Part shown: piece after piece, positions 1 to 11,721 of the stretch
Numbering within the stretch: position 1 is the first letter of the stretch
Layout of the letters: each line of letters opens with the position of its first letter
Source: Periconia sp. R9002
Lineage: Eukaryota; Ascomycota; Dothideomycetes; Pleosporales; Periconiaceae
Assembly: GCA_023627715.1 (NCBI GenBank)
Contig: JAMAHW010000026.1
Location: forward strand, 124,001 to 188,000
Direction: 5' to 3'
DNA length: 64,000 nucleotides
Translations under genes and position numbers: made by a program
Notes under the pieces: model-generated
What the model was told of the DNA's origin: nothing
What the model saw: only the letters and a program-made list of their open reading frames with translations
Databases searched by the model: none

Positions 1-968
1 TTCATATTTGTTCCGACTGGATAACGTAAGAAGCATTTCAGTCGTTTCCAGACCATCCGAAGATGTCTAATGAGATTATTCAGTATAATGTTGTACGCAG
101 TTTACTCCAAGGCATCTCTGCTGATACTTTTCCAGTTCAGACGAACTAGAATATAGAGTATTAGAGAGACCCTTGGGGCGTGCTCAGCGAAGGAAACGTT
201 GATAGGCAGATAGTCTTAGCAACCCTAGAAGCTTGCGTGTGCCTTCGTATACTTCCCCTCACAACCGCGCCGATATCTCACTGTCTGTTTTCATATTAGG
301 GTCTTATGCCGTACCTGGTTAACAAAGCGCTGCAAGTTCCGCGCCATGCACTGTAACTCTGGTAGCATGGATTACGGTACATCTGAAGGAGTGGTGATCA
401 AAAAGGTGGAAATACTTCTTGTATGTCGGACTATGTTACATATATTCCCTTGATATTGTCATTAAACAGTCTAAGCAACTAGCTATGCGGAAAGTCTGCT
501 ATGGCAGCACTGCAGGACACAGTTTTGTATAAGCTTCGGGCATTATCACATACATAACCGTTCAAAGTTCATGCCATTCCCAGCATTGCGGGTAGAAGGA
601 CTAGAGAGTTGAGTAATTTATGCAAGAGTCATTGAAAGGTAGTCAGTATGTAGATAATGCACGATGCCTTGCACTATAGCAAGAAACCCTTCAATACCTT
701 CACAGTAGTGCAAAGTGCGTACGACCTATTTCCTTCGACGAACAGAAATTGAAAACGTGGCACTCCGGGAAGTTTTCCGATGCGGTAGACCTACAACTGC
801 ACAATGTACAGGGCGCTTTGAGAGAGGATGTGCGTATAAAGTGAGGCGGGAGATTTGCACATGTACCAAACATCAAAACTTGTCAACTTTGAACCCAAAC
901 GAAAAAAGTAAGACAGGAATCCAATATTGTGAAATAAGCCACCAACTATCTTATGGGCTACACACTAA
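1..968. other. left-end intergenic region
   Basis: No coding region I can support. It lies 3' of the NACHT/zinc-finger gene, whose stop codon is at 969-971, and should contain its 3' UTR. The short open frame at 715-1065 is partly antisense to the zinc-finger exon and has no recognisable features. Confidence 0.5.
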
Positions 969-3900
969 TCACCTCGCATGTGTCTTTCTGTGTCGTGTCT
1001 CGTCATTTTTTCGTGTAAAGGACGCCCCACATTCGGGACACTCAAACGGCCGCTCTCCCCGGTGACTTCGGATGTGATCCACCAAAATCTGTTTTCGTGT
1101 GAACGATTTGCCACATATTGTACATGTAAAATCAGTCTTTGCTTTCTCGCTAGTTGCTGCTTTGAAACGGTCGGCGAGATCGGATATGTCAGGGTGAAAA
1201 GCTCTTGTGTGTCTATGCTGCGTTAGTCAGAGCCCAGAGAAACAATCACTGTTACTCACTTCTCCAGATCTTTGCCATTCGCGAATCCGTTGGCACCGGT
1301 ACAATCGGGGATTTCGCATTGGAAAGGGCGATCGTGAATGTTGACGTGACGTTTCCTTGATTTCGCCACTTTGAAACCTTCAGAGAAGTACATGCAAGTG
1401 ATCCGTGTGCACTTGAAACGTCTTTCTTCGTCGTAGAACTGGCAGAATTTGGCGCGCTCTTGGGGGGATAGTTTGGGCGGAACGCTCTCGAGTAGCTCTC
1501 GATTACGCATCAAAGCCTTTTCCAGCTTTTCTATGCTGATTTTATGGCGGGCATTGAATCCCTTTGTCTGGACCTTGTAAATGTGGCTGGAAAGAGCTAC
1601 TAGATCGTCGTAAAAGTAGTGGTCTACAGGTTTGAAGACCTCACATTTTGATCGACACTCGTCGACGATATCTTCGTGAAATTTGTCCTTTTCGTCATCA
1701 TATCGATCGAGGAAAAGGACCATTGCAGAGGAAAGTTCACTGAGAAGATCAGGCGCCGCCATGCGTCCTTCCACCAGCTCTCTCCCTGTATCGACGAAGG
1801 CATTAACATGATAGAACCATTTCGCGATAGCATAGTCCTGGAACGCAAAATGGCCTTCAATCATCAATTCGCGAAGTTTTTGCTTATCGACATCTTCAGC
1901 AAAGCATGGGGATACTAGGTACTGGAGGCATAGTGTAGCCAACTCGCACTCTACCGAAGGTATGTGTATCTCGTCGGTACACTGCGTGATGTACCTGTAG
2001 AATTAGATTAGACGCATGGAAAATATGTAGGAACACGTAACATAACTTACTCTTTTGCAGTGCTGTGCACGAGGGATACGCGCTCGCCGGTGACTTTAAC
2101 CAGGGACCCACAAATGTCGTGTATGTGAATTCTAAGTCGGCGGTCATTGTATTCGATACTGTCGTTATCAAAATCGAAAGAAAGCGCGACCTGGATCTCC
2201 TTCCAAGTCAATTGGCGTTTGCAACAAATCATCCAACCTAATAATTTCTTGGCTATGCGCCACTCGTCCGGACAGGATTCAAACGAAATTGTCTTGATGC
2301 TTGTCAAGATTCTCTCATACGCCTCTTTCAAACCGTTTGGGAAATTTTCTTTTTGGATTGCCTTTATGAAGGATTCTCTTGTGGGTTGCTTGTAGAGATT
2401 TTCCATAACCAGCTTAGCGTACAGGAACATACCTGTGCCGATGTGGTAAGCATCAATATGAGTTCTGATAGATATTTGTCCGTACCTTTGGCTTTGGCGA
2501 AAGTCAACTTGCGGAGATATTGTTTCAACTCTTCCTCAAAGGGACTGTGCTTTTCCGCAATTTTGTCGACCCATTTTCTGATGTAGGATTTGATGTCGTT
2601 CCTGTTGTCTGTTTCGGATAAAGACACGATATTCGGTCTCACCCTAGCCACAGATGAACTATTGAGCGCTTTTCGTATATCCGGGTATTCCTGGCTAACA
2701 ACAAGCAGCCGCAATCTCCCCGGTTCATCGTTTTCAGCGTCACTGACAATCTTGACCAATTGGTCCAATAGCATCTTCCGATCGCTCTGCTCACATTCAT
2801 CTATGCCATCAATCACCAAAAAGAGCTTAGGGACTCTGATACAGAAAAATTCCAGGATATTGAGTGCGAGTTGAAACGTTCGTAAGATAGGTTCCCCACT
2901 TGAGGTTTGCTTCGTGTGACATTGTGGGAGAAGATCCGGATACTGGTCTAAGAGCTGATCCACTAGTCCTTTAAGTATAGCAACACTGTTGTTAGCCGCT
3001 TGATCCTCGTGGTGACAGTAAAAGTAGCTGGTCTTGAACTCCGTTCTACTCTTGCATTCGTCGACAACGTTCGAGGCCAGAACTATCAACAATAATTTGG
3101 TTAGTATTAGTATCAAATTGCTGTAGGTTGATGTGGTAAACAAGATGTTAACCTACTGGTTTTTCCAGCACCCGGGATTGCACTGAGCCAGAGCACGGAC
3201 GTGGGGGGAACAACATCTACATTTAGCCATTCTTTAAACTGCTCGTGCTTGGTGATCCAATGGCCAGTTCCCGGATATTCATTTCGTATCTTTTGGTACC
3301 CTTCATGATCCAACCTTGGTTGCGAGCTAAATCGTCAGAAGGTCAGTCAAGTTCAACAAGATGTTTGCACAAGACAAAGTGTCATGGAACGCTACCGAAG
3401 ACCAGCGTCGAAACAAAACATGGATTCAAAAACACATACCCAACGGCGAGCCATTCTTTTACAGCACTCAAGATCTTTTTTTCCTCTTTGTCAATCAAGT
3501 TTTGTGTTTTTTCCTGTAGGGTGTTGATATCTTCCTTGTATCTTTGGTAGTAGGATATTGTTGCACGACATTCTACCAATTCCTTGTGACGGCGCAGTGT
3601 GTTCAGAATGCCATCAAATTTCGTCGAAAAATTCTTCCACATCGCGCGGAAGAGCTTCCGCCATACTATGGATAATATTTTAGCTATGCTTGAGACCTTT
3701 CCTAGAGAAACTCACATTTTCCAGAGAAGAACTTCAGTGCATTCTGATGGAATTCGAGGATATCCATATACATCATTTCAAGTACCTCTACCATGTGCGG
3801 ATTATCCCAGAAAAGCGCTTCATACTCTTGCAGCAACGGTAATTGCTCTCCGATCCGTTCGTAAGCATCAAGCAACGTTTCAAAAGAATCGGCGAAATTG

Positions 3901-4409
3901 CTCGTCGTCTTACATTCATCAGTATTGGAAACCTTTTTAGGTATTTCCATTGTAGAACCTACCAAAAGGAGGAACTTCATGGGACCCCAAACAAAACCAA
4001 GGACGTTAGATGTGTTCAGAAAGACTTCAATGACCTGGCCAAACTGGCGCATTGCTTCTAGGCAGGACTGAATACGAGACAGATTCATGATTTTCTTGTT
4101 CCTCTCTTGATCTTGCTGGATGTTAATTATTTGGTCGCGGAGAACATCATATGTCGTGTCTTTGAAGTCTGCTAATTGCTGAGGCGATAATTTGTTTTTG
4201 AATTTGAGAACAGCTGCTTGAAATGCACCATTTTTTCGCGTAGGGCTGACTCCTACCAAAGTAGATTGCTGTGAACTGAGGCCTGTGGAAACTCGACTCC
4301 TCTGATTGTTCCCCGCCACAACCCCGACATTCGGCACCGGAGTCGTATTTCCTGACGAGTAGTTGCTCTGACTGTAGCTTGACGAAAAATTCGCGTTTGG
4401 GGAAGCCAT
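969..4409 (-). CDS. NACHT-domain STAND protein with four C-terminal C2H2 zinc fingers
   Basis: Fungal NLR-like signalling NTPase, predicted 1015 residues. My seven-exon model is 4409-3716, 3665-3440, 3326-3157, 3082-2486, 2432-2051, 1994-1260 and 1212-969; the phases close exactly. Residues 1-310 form a low-complexity start plus a helical region of the type seen before NACHT domains in fungi (resembles DUF7708). The NACHT domain follows, with P-loop GAGKT near residue 360 (restored across the exon 3/4 junction), Walker B LFLVIDGIDEC near 455, and the GMFLYAKLV and HSTAKEYI motifs downstream. The C-terminus from about residue 880 carries four C2H2 fingers. Finger 2 is completed only by the last intron, which supports that splice. 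Usual fungal partners of NACHT are ankyrin, WD40 or TPR repeats; here the fingers take the sensor position. It is divergent from the SNF2 helicase at 4793. The role in incompatibility or defence is inference. Confidence 0.85.
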
Positions 4410-4792
4410 TATCGGTCACAATAACACTCAAGTGAGTGTTGGCATAACAGTATGGGTTAGAATGCGATTGAAGAGCGAAAGTGTGTTTAAAAGGCTGTGA
4501 AGCCGGTTATCCAAAAATTCCGGTCAAGTGTGGCGCACAGTCCTGTCACCCTGTTCAGCCTTGCGGTTGCGTATTGGTCGACAGGACACGGCGTAAGCGC
4601 TGAGGCAGACACAGACACAGACCGGTGTATTCACATGAGAAATCTGTCATTATAACTACCAGTCGCCAATAGGTATCTAGCAGTCCCGCGCGAAAAGTGT
4701 GTCTTCGAAAATTTGAAGCACTTGAGATGTATCCGTGATAACGTTCACCTACCCAAGCCTGCTAGTCACGCGCTAAACCGAATCGTCTACAA
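4410..4792. promoter_or_regulatory. shared divergent promoter region, NACHT/ZnF and SNF2 genes
   Basis: 383 bp separate the two start codons, so both promoters must lie here or overlap the 5' ends. I see no motif I would name with confidence. Confidence 0.5.
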
Positions 4793-7700
4793 ATGTCGCT
4801 CAAACGCTTGCTTAATTCTGAGGACGCAGAAGATGGTCTCCTGAAGCAGCGCATACCTTTTGATTGGGCTGAAATTAGAGATCCCATGGAGTAAGTAGGA
4901 CTGCCCTTTCTGGTACAGGAGCTAACAGATGGTATCAGAGTCCCCGTTATGTCGGACGCGTCATGGAGTAGTTACGGTGCTGAGTTGTTAGGCTCTGAAA
5001 GCATTCAGAATGCTGCGTATGAGTCTCTATCATTTGATCAAGGGCAAATGGAGCAATGGGCTTACAATGAGTTTTCTTCTTTCACGATAACTGATGCGGC
5101 CTCGTCCGCCCCGTGTGACCATAGAATATGTTACGGCATGGTAAGCATCGACACTTATGCCGCAGATTAAAATGCTAATTGTGCAAAGATAAACAGGACT
5201 TCAGTTCATCTGCGAGGAGACATGTCCATAATCGATGCCAAATTGGCTTCACGCCACAGCTCTCCTGTGCCTGGGCACTATCAAATGAGCCTTGTGAAAA
5301 CGGATGATCAATTTATTGCAAAGTTCCCTGATGGCACCATACTCGGAGAAGTAAATGTTCAATTAGAAAGAGCTCTAACAGCCATAGTTGAGCAGCAGTA
5401 TCAAGTCGATTTTGAAGTTTTTGCCCCCATTCAACCAATTCGAGAAACCATAAGCAAGATAAATAAAGAGAGGGACGCTGTTACCCGAGTCCACATCAAC
5501 ATCTACGGACCACAATCAATGGCGTTCGGAGTTGGACAAGAACTCTCGAGCAACAAAATCTACTTACAAAGGCCAGATTATGTTGCACCTGGAGTGGTGT
5601 ACGACAATCCTCACATTCTCAAATTCCCTGACTTCCAAACGCCAATAAAAGAGTCACTAAGCGAAATGGAAGAGGAGAAACCAATTCAAGATGAAATCCA
5701 AAAAGCACAAGCATTCAAGAAGACCATTTCCACGATATATTCGTCCTTGACGCGAGGGCAATCGCTGGAAGGTCTAGAAGGAAATGACGGCTTGAAGACG
5801 AAGCTCTTGCCGTGAGTATTTTCTACTGAATGAATACCAATATGATTCTGTGGAAAGACAGTCTTCTTCAAGAATGCCGTAATTAGTAGTTTGCTGACTT
5901 GCGTCAATATCTAGGCACCAAAAGCAGGCACTCGCTTTCATGACACAGCGTGAATCTGGGCCTATTCCCGAGAAATATAGTCTTTGGAAACAAAGTGACA
6001 TTGAAGGAAGACCTTGGTAAATTCTAATATCCTACATTCATCCAAATGGCATAGCATAACACTAATGTGATCTAATAGTACTCGGAACGTCATCACCAAC
6101 CTTCCTTGTAAGATTATCAACGTTAGCCAACTCGTTTGCTTTTTCTGATGATCGACAGCATATCTTGATCACAAAGAGACTGGAGGTGGAATACTTGCAG
6201 ATGAGATGGGAATGGGGAAGACCCTAAGCATTCTTGCACTTATCCTACATACTCTACCTGAAGCAAATGACTGGGTGCTGGAAAATACCGGGGATGCAAA
6301 AACGGAAGAATCCTCCGTACGAAAGGCAGGACGCCGCTCAAAAGCTACATTAGTTGTTGCATCGTCAGATTGTACGCCGCAAGTCCCGGAAGGCTGAAAA
6401 CATACTTACAGAAATTTATAGTGATGATCAACGAATGGTTTCAAGAAATAGAGAGGTACGTCACTTTTAATTTCTTGTCCACAGCGATAATTATTTATTC
6501 CTTCAGACACTTTCATCATCGTGTTCGTAATGCGTTGAGCACAATCAAATATCATGGTCGCGACCGCAAGGCCAACCCCGAGAAATTGTGTGACGCTGAC
6601 ATCATCATCACTACATATCACACACTTCATTCGGACTCAAAGGAGAAAAGTCCATTGCATGAAATTGAATGGTACAGATTGGTTCTTGACGAAGGTGCGC
6701 CAAATGACTTTCTCCTCATTGCTATGGGTTGTTCTAACAACAACAATTATACAGCTCATATCATCCGGCGGCAAAGTACAGTGCTCAACCGTACCGTATC
6801 TGAGCTTAAAGCTCGCTCTCAATGGTGTCTCACGGGAACCCCAATCCAAAACCGCCTCGAAGACATTGGCTCCCTATTCGCCTTCCTTAAGATCATCCCA
6901 TTTAACTCTCTGGGGACATTCCGCAAGTACATCGCGATTCCCTTTGACGAAGGCGGAAAACGACACAAACTGGCGATTGAACGATTCATTCGCCTCCTGG
7001 ACTGTCTATGTCTGCGCAGGTCGAAAGATCTACTGCACCTCCCCGACGTTCAAAATCACGTTCACGAAATTGATTTCTCGCCAGAGGAACAGAAACAGTA
7101 CGAGCAAACGAACAACATGATGATGCGAGCAGCGAAAAATCAAGTAGGCGGTCTCGACCAGAAAAGCACGCTCGGGCTCTTCCAAGTGCAGCTACAGCTC
7201 CGTATCCTGTGCAATCATGGCACATATCAGCAGCCGTTTTCCTGGAATCGGCGGAAGCTGCATCTCATCGACGAAAGAGAGGCGATGGAGGCTTCTATGG
7301 GGCGAGAGAGCGAGGTCACTTGTTCGGCATGCCGAGAGACGATGTCTATTCTAGACACGATGATGTTTCGTCGGTACACAGAGAATTGCCGTCACGTGCT
7401 ATGCAGCGAATGTATCAATGAGTCCGATGAAAAAAATTTGACGGACTGTCCTTTGTGCTCTACTTTATGGAAACAAACCACGGCTCATTCGCAGTCGCAA
7501 CATGCCCCTGTAGATGAAAAGTATTTCCGGCCTCAGGGAACATCTTCTAAGATGGAGGCTTTGATGAAAGATGTACAGGTCAATGTGAACACTACTAAGA
7601 GGTACAGACACCCCCATATTCCAGTGCTGTCATCAAAAAGATACTGATGTAATGAACCCAGCATCATCTTCTCATGCTGGACCCACACCCTAGACCTCAT

Positions 7701-8173
7701 ATCCCAGTACCTAAACCGGGCACACATAACCTTCCGCCGCATCGACGGAGAATGCCCAACCGCCACGCGCGAGAATATCCTGTCCGAATTCGCGCACCAA
7801 GCACATCTCCGCGTGCTCATCATGACGACTGGCACTGGCGCCGTAGGGTACGTTAACTTACTAGTCCCCTTGCTTCCCGTGTCTGATTTATTAACACAAC
7901 ACACAGCTTGAATCTCGCAACAGCGAACCGCGTCTTTATTGTCGAACCGCAATGGAACCCGAGCGTCGAGAACCAAGCCATCGCACGCGCGCTGCGCCTC
8001 GGTCAGGAGCAGGAAGTCGAAGTGAATCGGTATGTTGTGAACAGAACTGTAGAGCAGGTAAGCAACTTTATCCGTATTCGAAGTTCATGAGAATGGAGAA
8101 CTAATGAATTCAGGATATGCGCTCGCTCCAAGATAAAAAACTTGTGTTGGCGGGGATGATGGCTTGGGAATGA
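4793..8173 (+). CDS. SNF2-family ATPase with inserted RING finger (Rad5/HLTF-like)
   Basis: DNA-dependent ATPase/translocase combined with a probable ubiquitin E3 ligase; the family acts in post-replication repair or chromatin remodelling in the nucleus. Predicted 910 residues from 12 exons: 4793-4890, 4939-5140, 5189-5811, 5915-6016, 6079-6107, 6159-6371, 6422-6455, 6507-6694, 6755-7601, 7662-7847, 7907-8057 and 8114-8173 (phases close). Walker A DEMGMGKT lies near residue 370. The Walker B DEAH box near 497 is split by the 60 bp intron 6695-6754. The RING finger (CSAC...CRHVLCSEC...CPLC) lies at about 685-730 between the two helicase lobes, as in Rad5/Rad16/HLTF. The C-terminal lobe has GLNLATANRVF and WNPSVENQA. 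I do not see a clear HIRAN domain at the N-terminus. An apparent frame break near 6372-6421 is a 50 bp intron, so the gene looks intact. Confidence 0.88.
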
Positions 8174-8612
8174 GTTATGGTGTTTGGGATGTATGATGTC
8201 CTCGTATTTTTCGTAGTTGGGTGGCTTTGGAGAAGCAAAGGATGGAGTAAAAGTTCGCTCGTTCAGACGAATAATGACTTTATCACGTAGCAAAAAGACA
8301 GAAAATTGATATCTTGATGATTGATTCACTAATATCTAGTGATGATCCCATGTGCAGCAGACTCCACACGGCTGTCAGGCAAATGCATGCTCGACTGAAA
8401 AGTCTTCCCATAATCTTCGAGTCTCATAACCTGAACCCCAGAAAAGACCGGAAAGAACAAGTCCAGACCCAAACCCCAAAATCTCAAGTCCTACTAAGCA
8501 GTCAAGAAACAAAAAGAGAATCAGATTACCCGGCTGCCCAATGCAAATGACCATCAGTTAACCTTCTCCCTTTCATCACTACTCACTGATGAGACAATCC
8601 CGACTTCCACAT
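8174..8612. other. intergenic, tail-to-tail
   Basis: 439 bp between the 3' ends of the SNF2 gene and the Myb-like gene. It should hold both 3' UTRs; nothing else is seen. Confidence 0.5.
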
Positions 8613-9283
8613 CTAAGCCACATCGTTGTCCAACTCTGGCTCAGACTCAGACTCGTCGTTTTTCTCGACCTTGATCTTCTTGGCCTCATGCTCGGCATCA
8701 AAGTACTCCGATTGCTCGTCACCTTCATCGTCTCCAGCAGCCTCAACATCCTCCTCCTCGGCGACAGTAGCGCTGCTCTTCTTGGAACGGCCACGCTTGC
8801 GCGGGGTAGGAGTCGGAGAACCATCAACCGCACCTTGACCGTTCTCACCGGCATCGGCAGCTTTCTTTTTGGCGGCGACAGACTTGGCAGATTTTCCGCT
8901 ACGAGGCGTGGCAGGAGTGGCAGCGCCCTTCTTCGTGGGAGTTTTCTTGACTGGGGAGGAAGTCGCGCCGTTGACGTCGTTCGCAGACTTAGTTGGCTTG
9001 CCGAGGTTTTTGATATTGTTCAGACGGTGCGAGACGGCTTTGGGAGTGCAGTCTGTATATGTTAGGGATGCTGTTGGCCATGTAAAAAGGATAGGACGAA
9101 GAAAGCTTACCTTCACCAATCGTGTCAGCCAGGTGCTTGAGCAAGGGCTGGCTGAACTTGATGTCGTTGAACTGGAAGATGCCCCGGAGAAGCTTCATGC
9201 ACTTGTTAGTATGATTCTACTCGACTGGCAAGGCAGGCTGGGAATCTCACCGTTTGGTCTTTCTCAGCAGTCCACTGAACCAT
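8613..9283 (-). CDS. small nuclear-type protein with Myb/SANT-like N-terminus and basic/acidic tail
   Basis: Predicted 184 residues from three exons (9283-9251, 9192-9111, 9052-8613; phases close). The N-terminal 55 residues begin MVQWTAEKD and continue with a helical pattern ending CTPKAVSHRLNNI, which resembles the Myb/SANT-like DNA-binding fold common in small filamentous-fungal nuclear proteins. The middle is Lys/Ala/Thr/Pro-rich with a TPRKRGRSKK block that looks like an AT-hook or nuclear localisation signal. The C-terminus is very acidic with an IKVEK motif, a sumoylation-like consensus. The start ATG is chosen because WTAEKD conventionally opens the family fold. DNA binding is inference. 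Confidence 0.72.
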
Positions 9284-10008
9284 ATTGGCGGCTATTTGGA
9301 GGATTCAGATGTATATAATTGTGCTGGTGACGGGAGGTGCTCTGCGGTTGTTGCGCGAGCTCGCGGTGTGGCGTGGTGTGATGGGGTGGGGAAGAGGGCA
9401 GGGTGGGTTTGAACAGGTGATGAGAAAAGAAAGAAATCAAGAGTGAGGTGAAGTCAGGTAATTAGGAGAACAAGGTAGCGCGATTGGTGGGTGGGTCAGG
9501 ATTAAGTGAGGTGAAGGCAGTATTCCTAGCCCCAGGCAGACGCCAAATTTGAGCCGTCACGCCAACACAGCTAATAAAGGGTGAGATCGTTTTGCTAAAG
9601 GTACTGGCAATATCCGAGAAAATCGAGAACACTCTACACCATCGCGTTTGGTATGTGCATCGGCAAGTCTCGTAATAAATTGGGAGGTGAGATAACTTAG
9701 TGAAGGCAAGATGCATGTTTGGCAGTATGTGAAAGAAACACTGCATGTTTGAAGTTTTTGAGTTATCGGCTTGTTGCACGGGCATGCTCTATCTGTCTCT
9801 CTCCCAAGTATTCCCATTCCACCATACCCCATCCTAGAAAGCCGTTCAGACGAAGTCACCACCTGATTTCCAGATGGGCCAAAACACGAGACAAGATGCG
9901 CGGAGATGACCAAACCACCAAAGTTTTCCACCTATAAAACGGCGAAAGACAGTGCACAACTACCTAGGTAGACAGCTCCCAATAGAGAACGGTCGATTCG
10001 TGACATTC
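9284..10008. other. intergenic, no gene seen
   Basis: 725 bp between the start of the Myb-like gene and the predicted 3' end of the next minus-strand gene. It contains the Myb-like gene's promoter. Open frames here overlap each other on the minus strand and lack protein-like composition. Confidence 0.45.
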
Positions 10009-10835
10009 TCACTCAGTAGAAGTCTGTTCTCCAGAAGTTTCCCCTCCAATCTCAGTCTCCATAGACTCAATTGACTGGATGGAATCTTCATGTCTGTATT
10101 AGCCAAGTTTCTCTGGGCACTGCTGAACGTATACTAACCCAAGCTAGCCATGCCAGGGGTTTGTGTTGAGATTGCACGTTTCTTCTTGTGCCACTCCTCC
10201 CACAAATCCAAAACGTACTGGGAGTCGCAGCTGAGGCCAAGCTCTGTGGGGATGAGTGATTCTTTGTCTTGCTCAAGGAGCTCAGATTCGGTAAGCAGCT
10301 CGGGTCTCTGAGATTCGCGGACGAAGTAACTGGCCCATCGTATCTCGTAGCGGAAGACCTCGGTGCGGCGCCACGGAATCAATTTTTTCTTGCCATAAGA
10401 TGCATCATGAGCCAATTTCTCATTGAGGAGATTTTGATAGACAGCGCGACAGATCTCGTCCAAGGGTTTCTTGCCTTCATACTGAAGCCAGAGGGAGCGC
10501 AGTTCAGCGTTGACGTTCTCATAAGCAACCTGTGGGATGGGCCCGCATGGGGGAAGATGTTGTTGGTCGAGAAGGGAAGGCACTTCATGCGTTAGCTGGT
10601 AGTTATAGCGGGTGTTGGATGCTAGGTAAACTTACTATATGCGCGCTTTTCCTCCTCCTCAGACAAAAGCCGTTCGATGTAAACTGGAGACATGTTTTCC
10701 TCTCCGTCTTTGGTTGTTAGTCAATATGGCGTCAAGATTGATTCAAAGGCAAACAGATGGAGTGTTACCAGAAGATGGACCACGAAGCCCACTTAGCCTG
10801 TCGTTAATATAATCCAACCAGCTTGGATTTGCCAT
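10009..10835 (-). CDS. hypothetical protein, four exons
   Basis: Not recognised. My model is 10835-10769, 10707-10636, 10582-10139 and 10085-10009, giving 219 residues with consistent phases. It begins MANPSWLDYINDRL, has an acidic helix (LLSEEEEKRAY), and a middle rich in Trp, Tyr and charged residues (PWRRTEVFRYEIRW, YVLDLWEEWHKKK) suggesting a compact helical domain. It ends in a Ser/Glu-rich tail. Introns 2 and 3 each need a GAAG acceptor a few bases downstream of a nearer CAG. The nearer CAG of intron 3 would instead give a different, less likely tail ending at 9960. No signal peptide or membrane segment. The C-terminal exon is the least certain part. Confidence 0.55.
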
Positions 10836-11721
10836 ACCGACGAAGTTTGTAATTTTTTGTACCACCAACGGCAGCGAAGTCGTTGGTTGAAAGACGTTTA
10901 CCTACCGCGCCTACCCAAACGGGCTAACCACGTGATAGTAGTCAACACCACTCACTTAGACACAAGGTGAGTGAAGCGCCGCACCAAAAAAACTATGCAC
11001 ATACCTACATACCTAGCACCCAGGTGTGGAAATATCCCGCACTCACCACACTCACCACACCACATGTAACCTTCGAGGGTCTCTTCCCCCTAGAATTATA
11101 GTCCCCTTAATAGCAAGTAGAATACTAGGATAGTGTTTCTATGGTTTTATTTTACCATTTTTTATAATTTTACGATTTAGGAATCTAGACTTTTTTCCTA
11201 TAAACATACTACATGTAGTGAAATTTGAAATGGAATTTGAAATTGATCGCTACCCTGGGTATAGAGTATTATCTTAGCCGAAATGTTTGGGAATATAGAC
11301 TTCCGCGTGCCTATGTAGCGTGCTGATCCAGAGCAACGCATGATCTGTAACCATGCTTGGGTCAACTGGTACCTTCTGCTACGGATGGGCCCATGCGAGT
11401 CATACAATAAAATAACTCTGTTGTAGGGTGATCGAGGATTCTGAACTGAAGAAACTGAGGTAAAGAGGGTTGAGGGTATGGGGATATTCGACATGATTTG
11501 CATTCAGTGACCGGTCTTTTTTTATTCCTTTGATGTTCTATACAAAGCCTTCGACCTGATATCTTGATATCTTGGCGATTATTCATCCACGGTAGTGTCG
11601 TGATGGCTTCTGGGGAAATGAGACGACCCTCCTCCTGTGGATATATACAATACAGTGACTTCTTGATGCGGCATTTCTCCTGTTGGTAACCGGGCCCTTC
11701 TCCATAACGTCCTTGTACCTC
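10836..11721. other. intergenic with AT-rich patch
   Basis: 886 bp. It holds the promoter of the 10835 gene and the 3' flank of the complex I subunit gene. From about 11,090 to 11,230 the sequence becomes markedly A/T-rich. The preceding stretch (about 10,995-11,085) resembles a stretch near 14,430-14,530; see the repeat entries. Confidence 0.5.
10995..11230. repeat. copy A of a possible diverged dispersed repeat
   Basis: The segment has ACTCACCACACCACAT followed closely by CTTCGAG, then a T-rich run, and later CTACATGTAG followed by AAATTTG. The region near 14,435-14,620 contains matching blocks (ACTCACCACTCCACAT, CTTCGAAG, CTACATGTAGG with AAATTTGG). Block order differs partly and identity is visible only in patches, so this is tentative. 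No coding capacity or clear terminal repeats. Confidence 0.3.

Noticed and set aside
6206..6421. Apparent frameshift/pseudogene in the SNF2 gene
   Set aside because: A 50 bp GT..AG intron restores the frame and a conserved motif.
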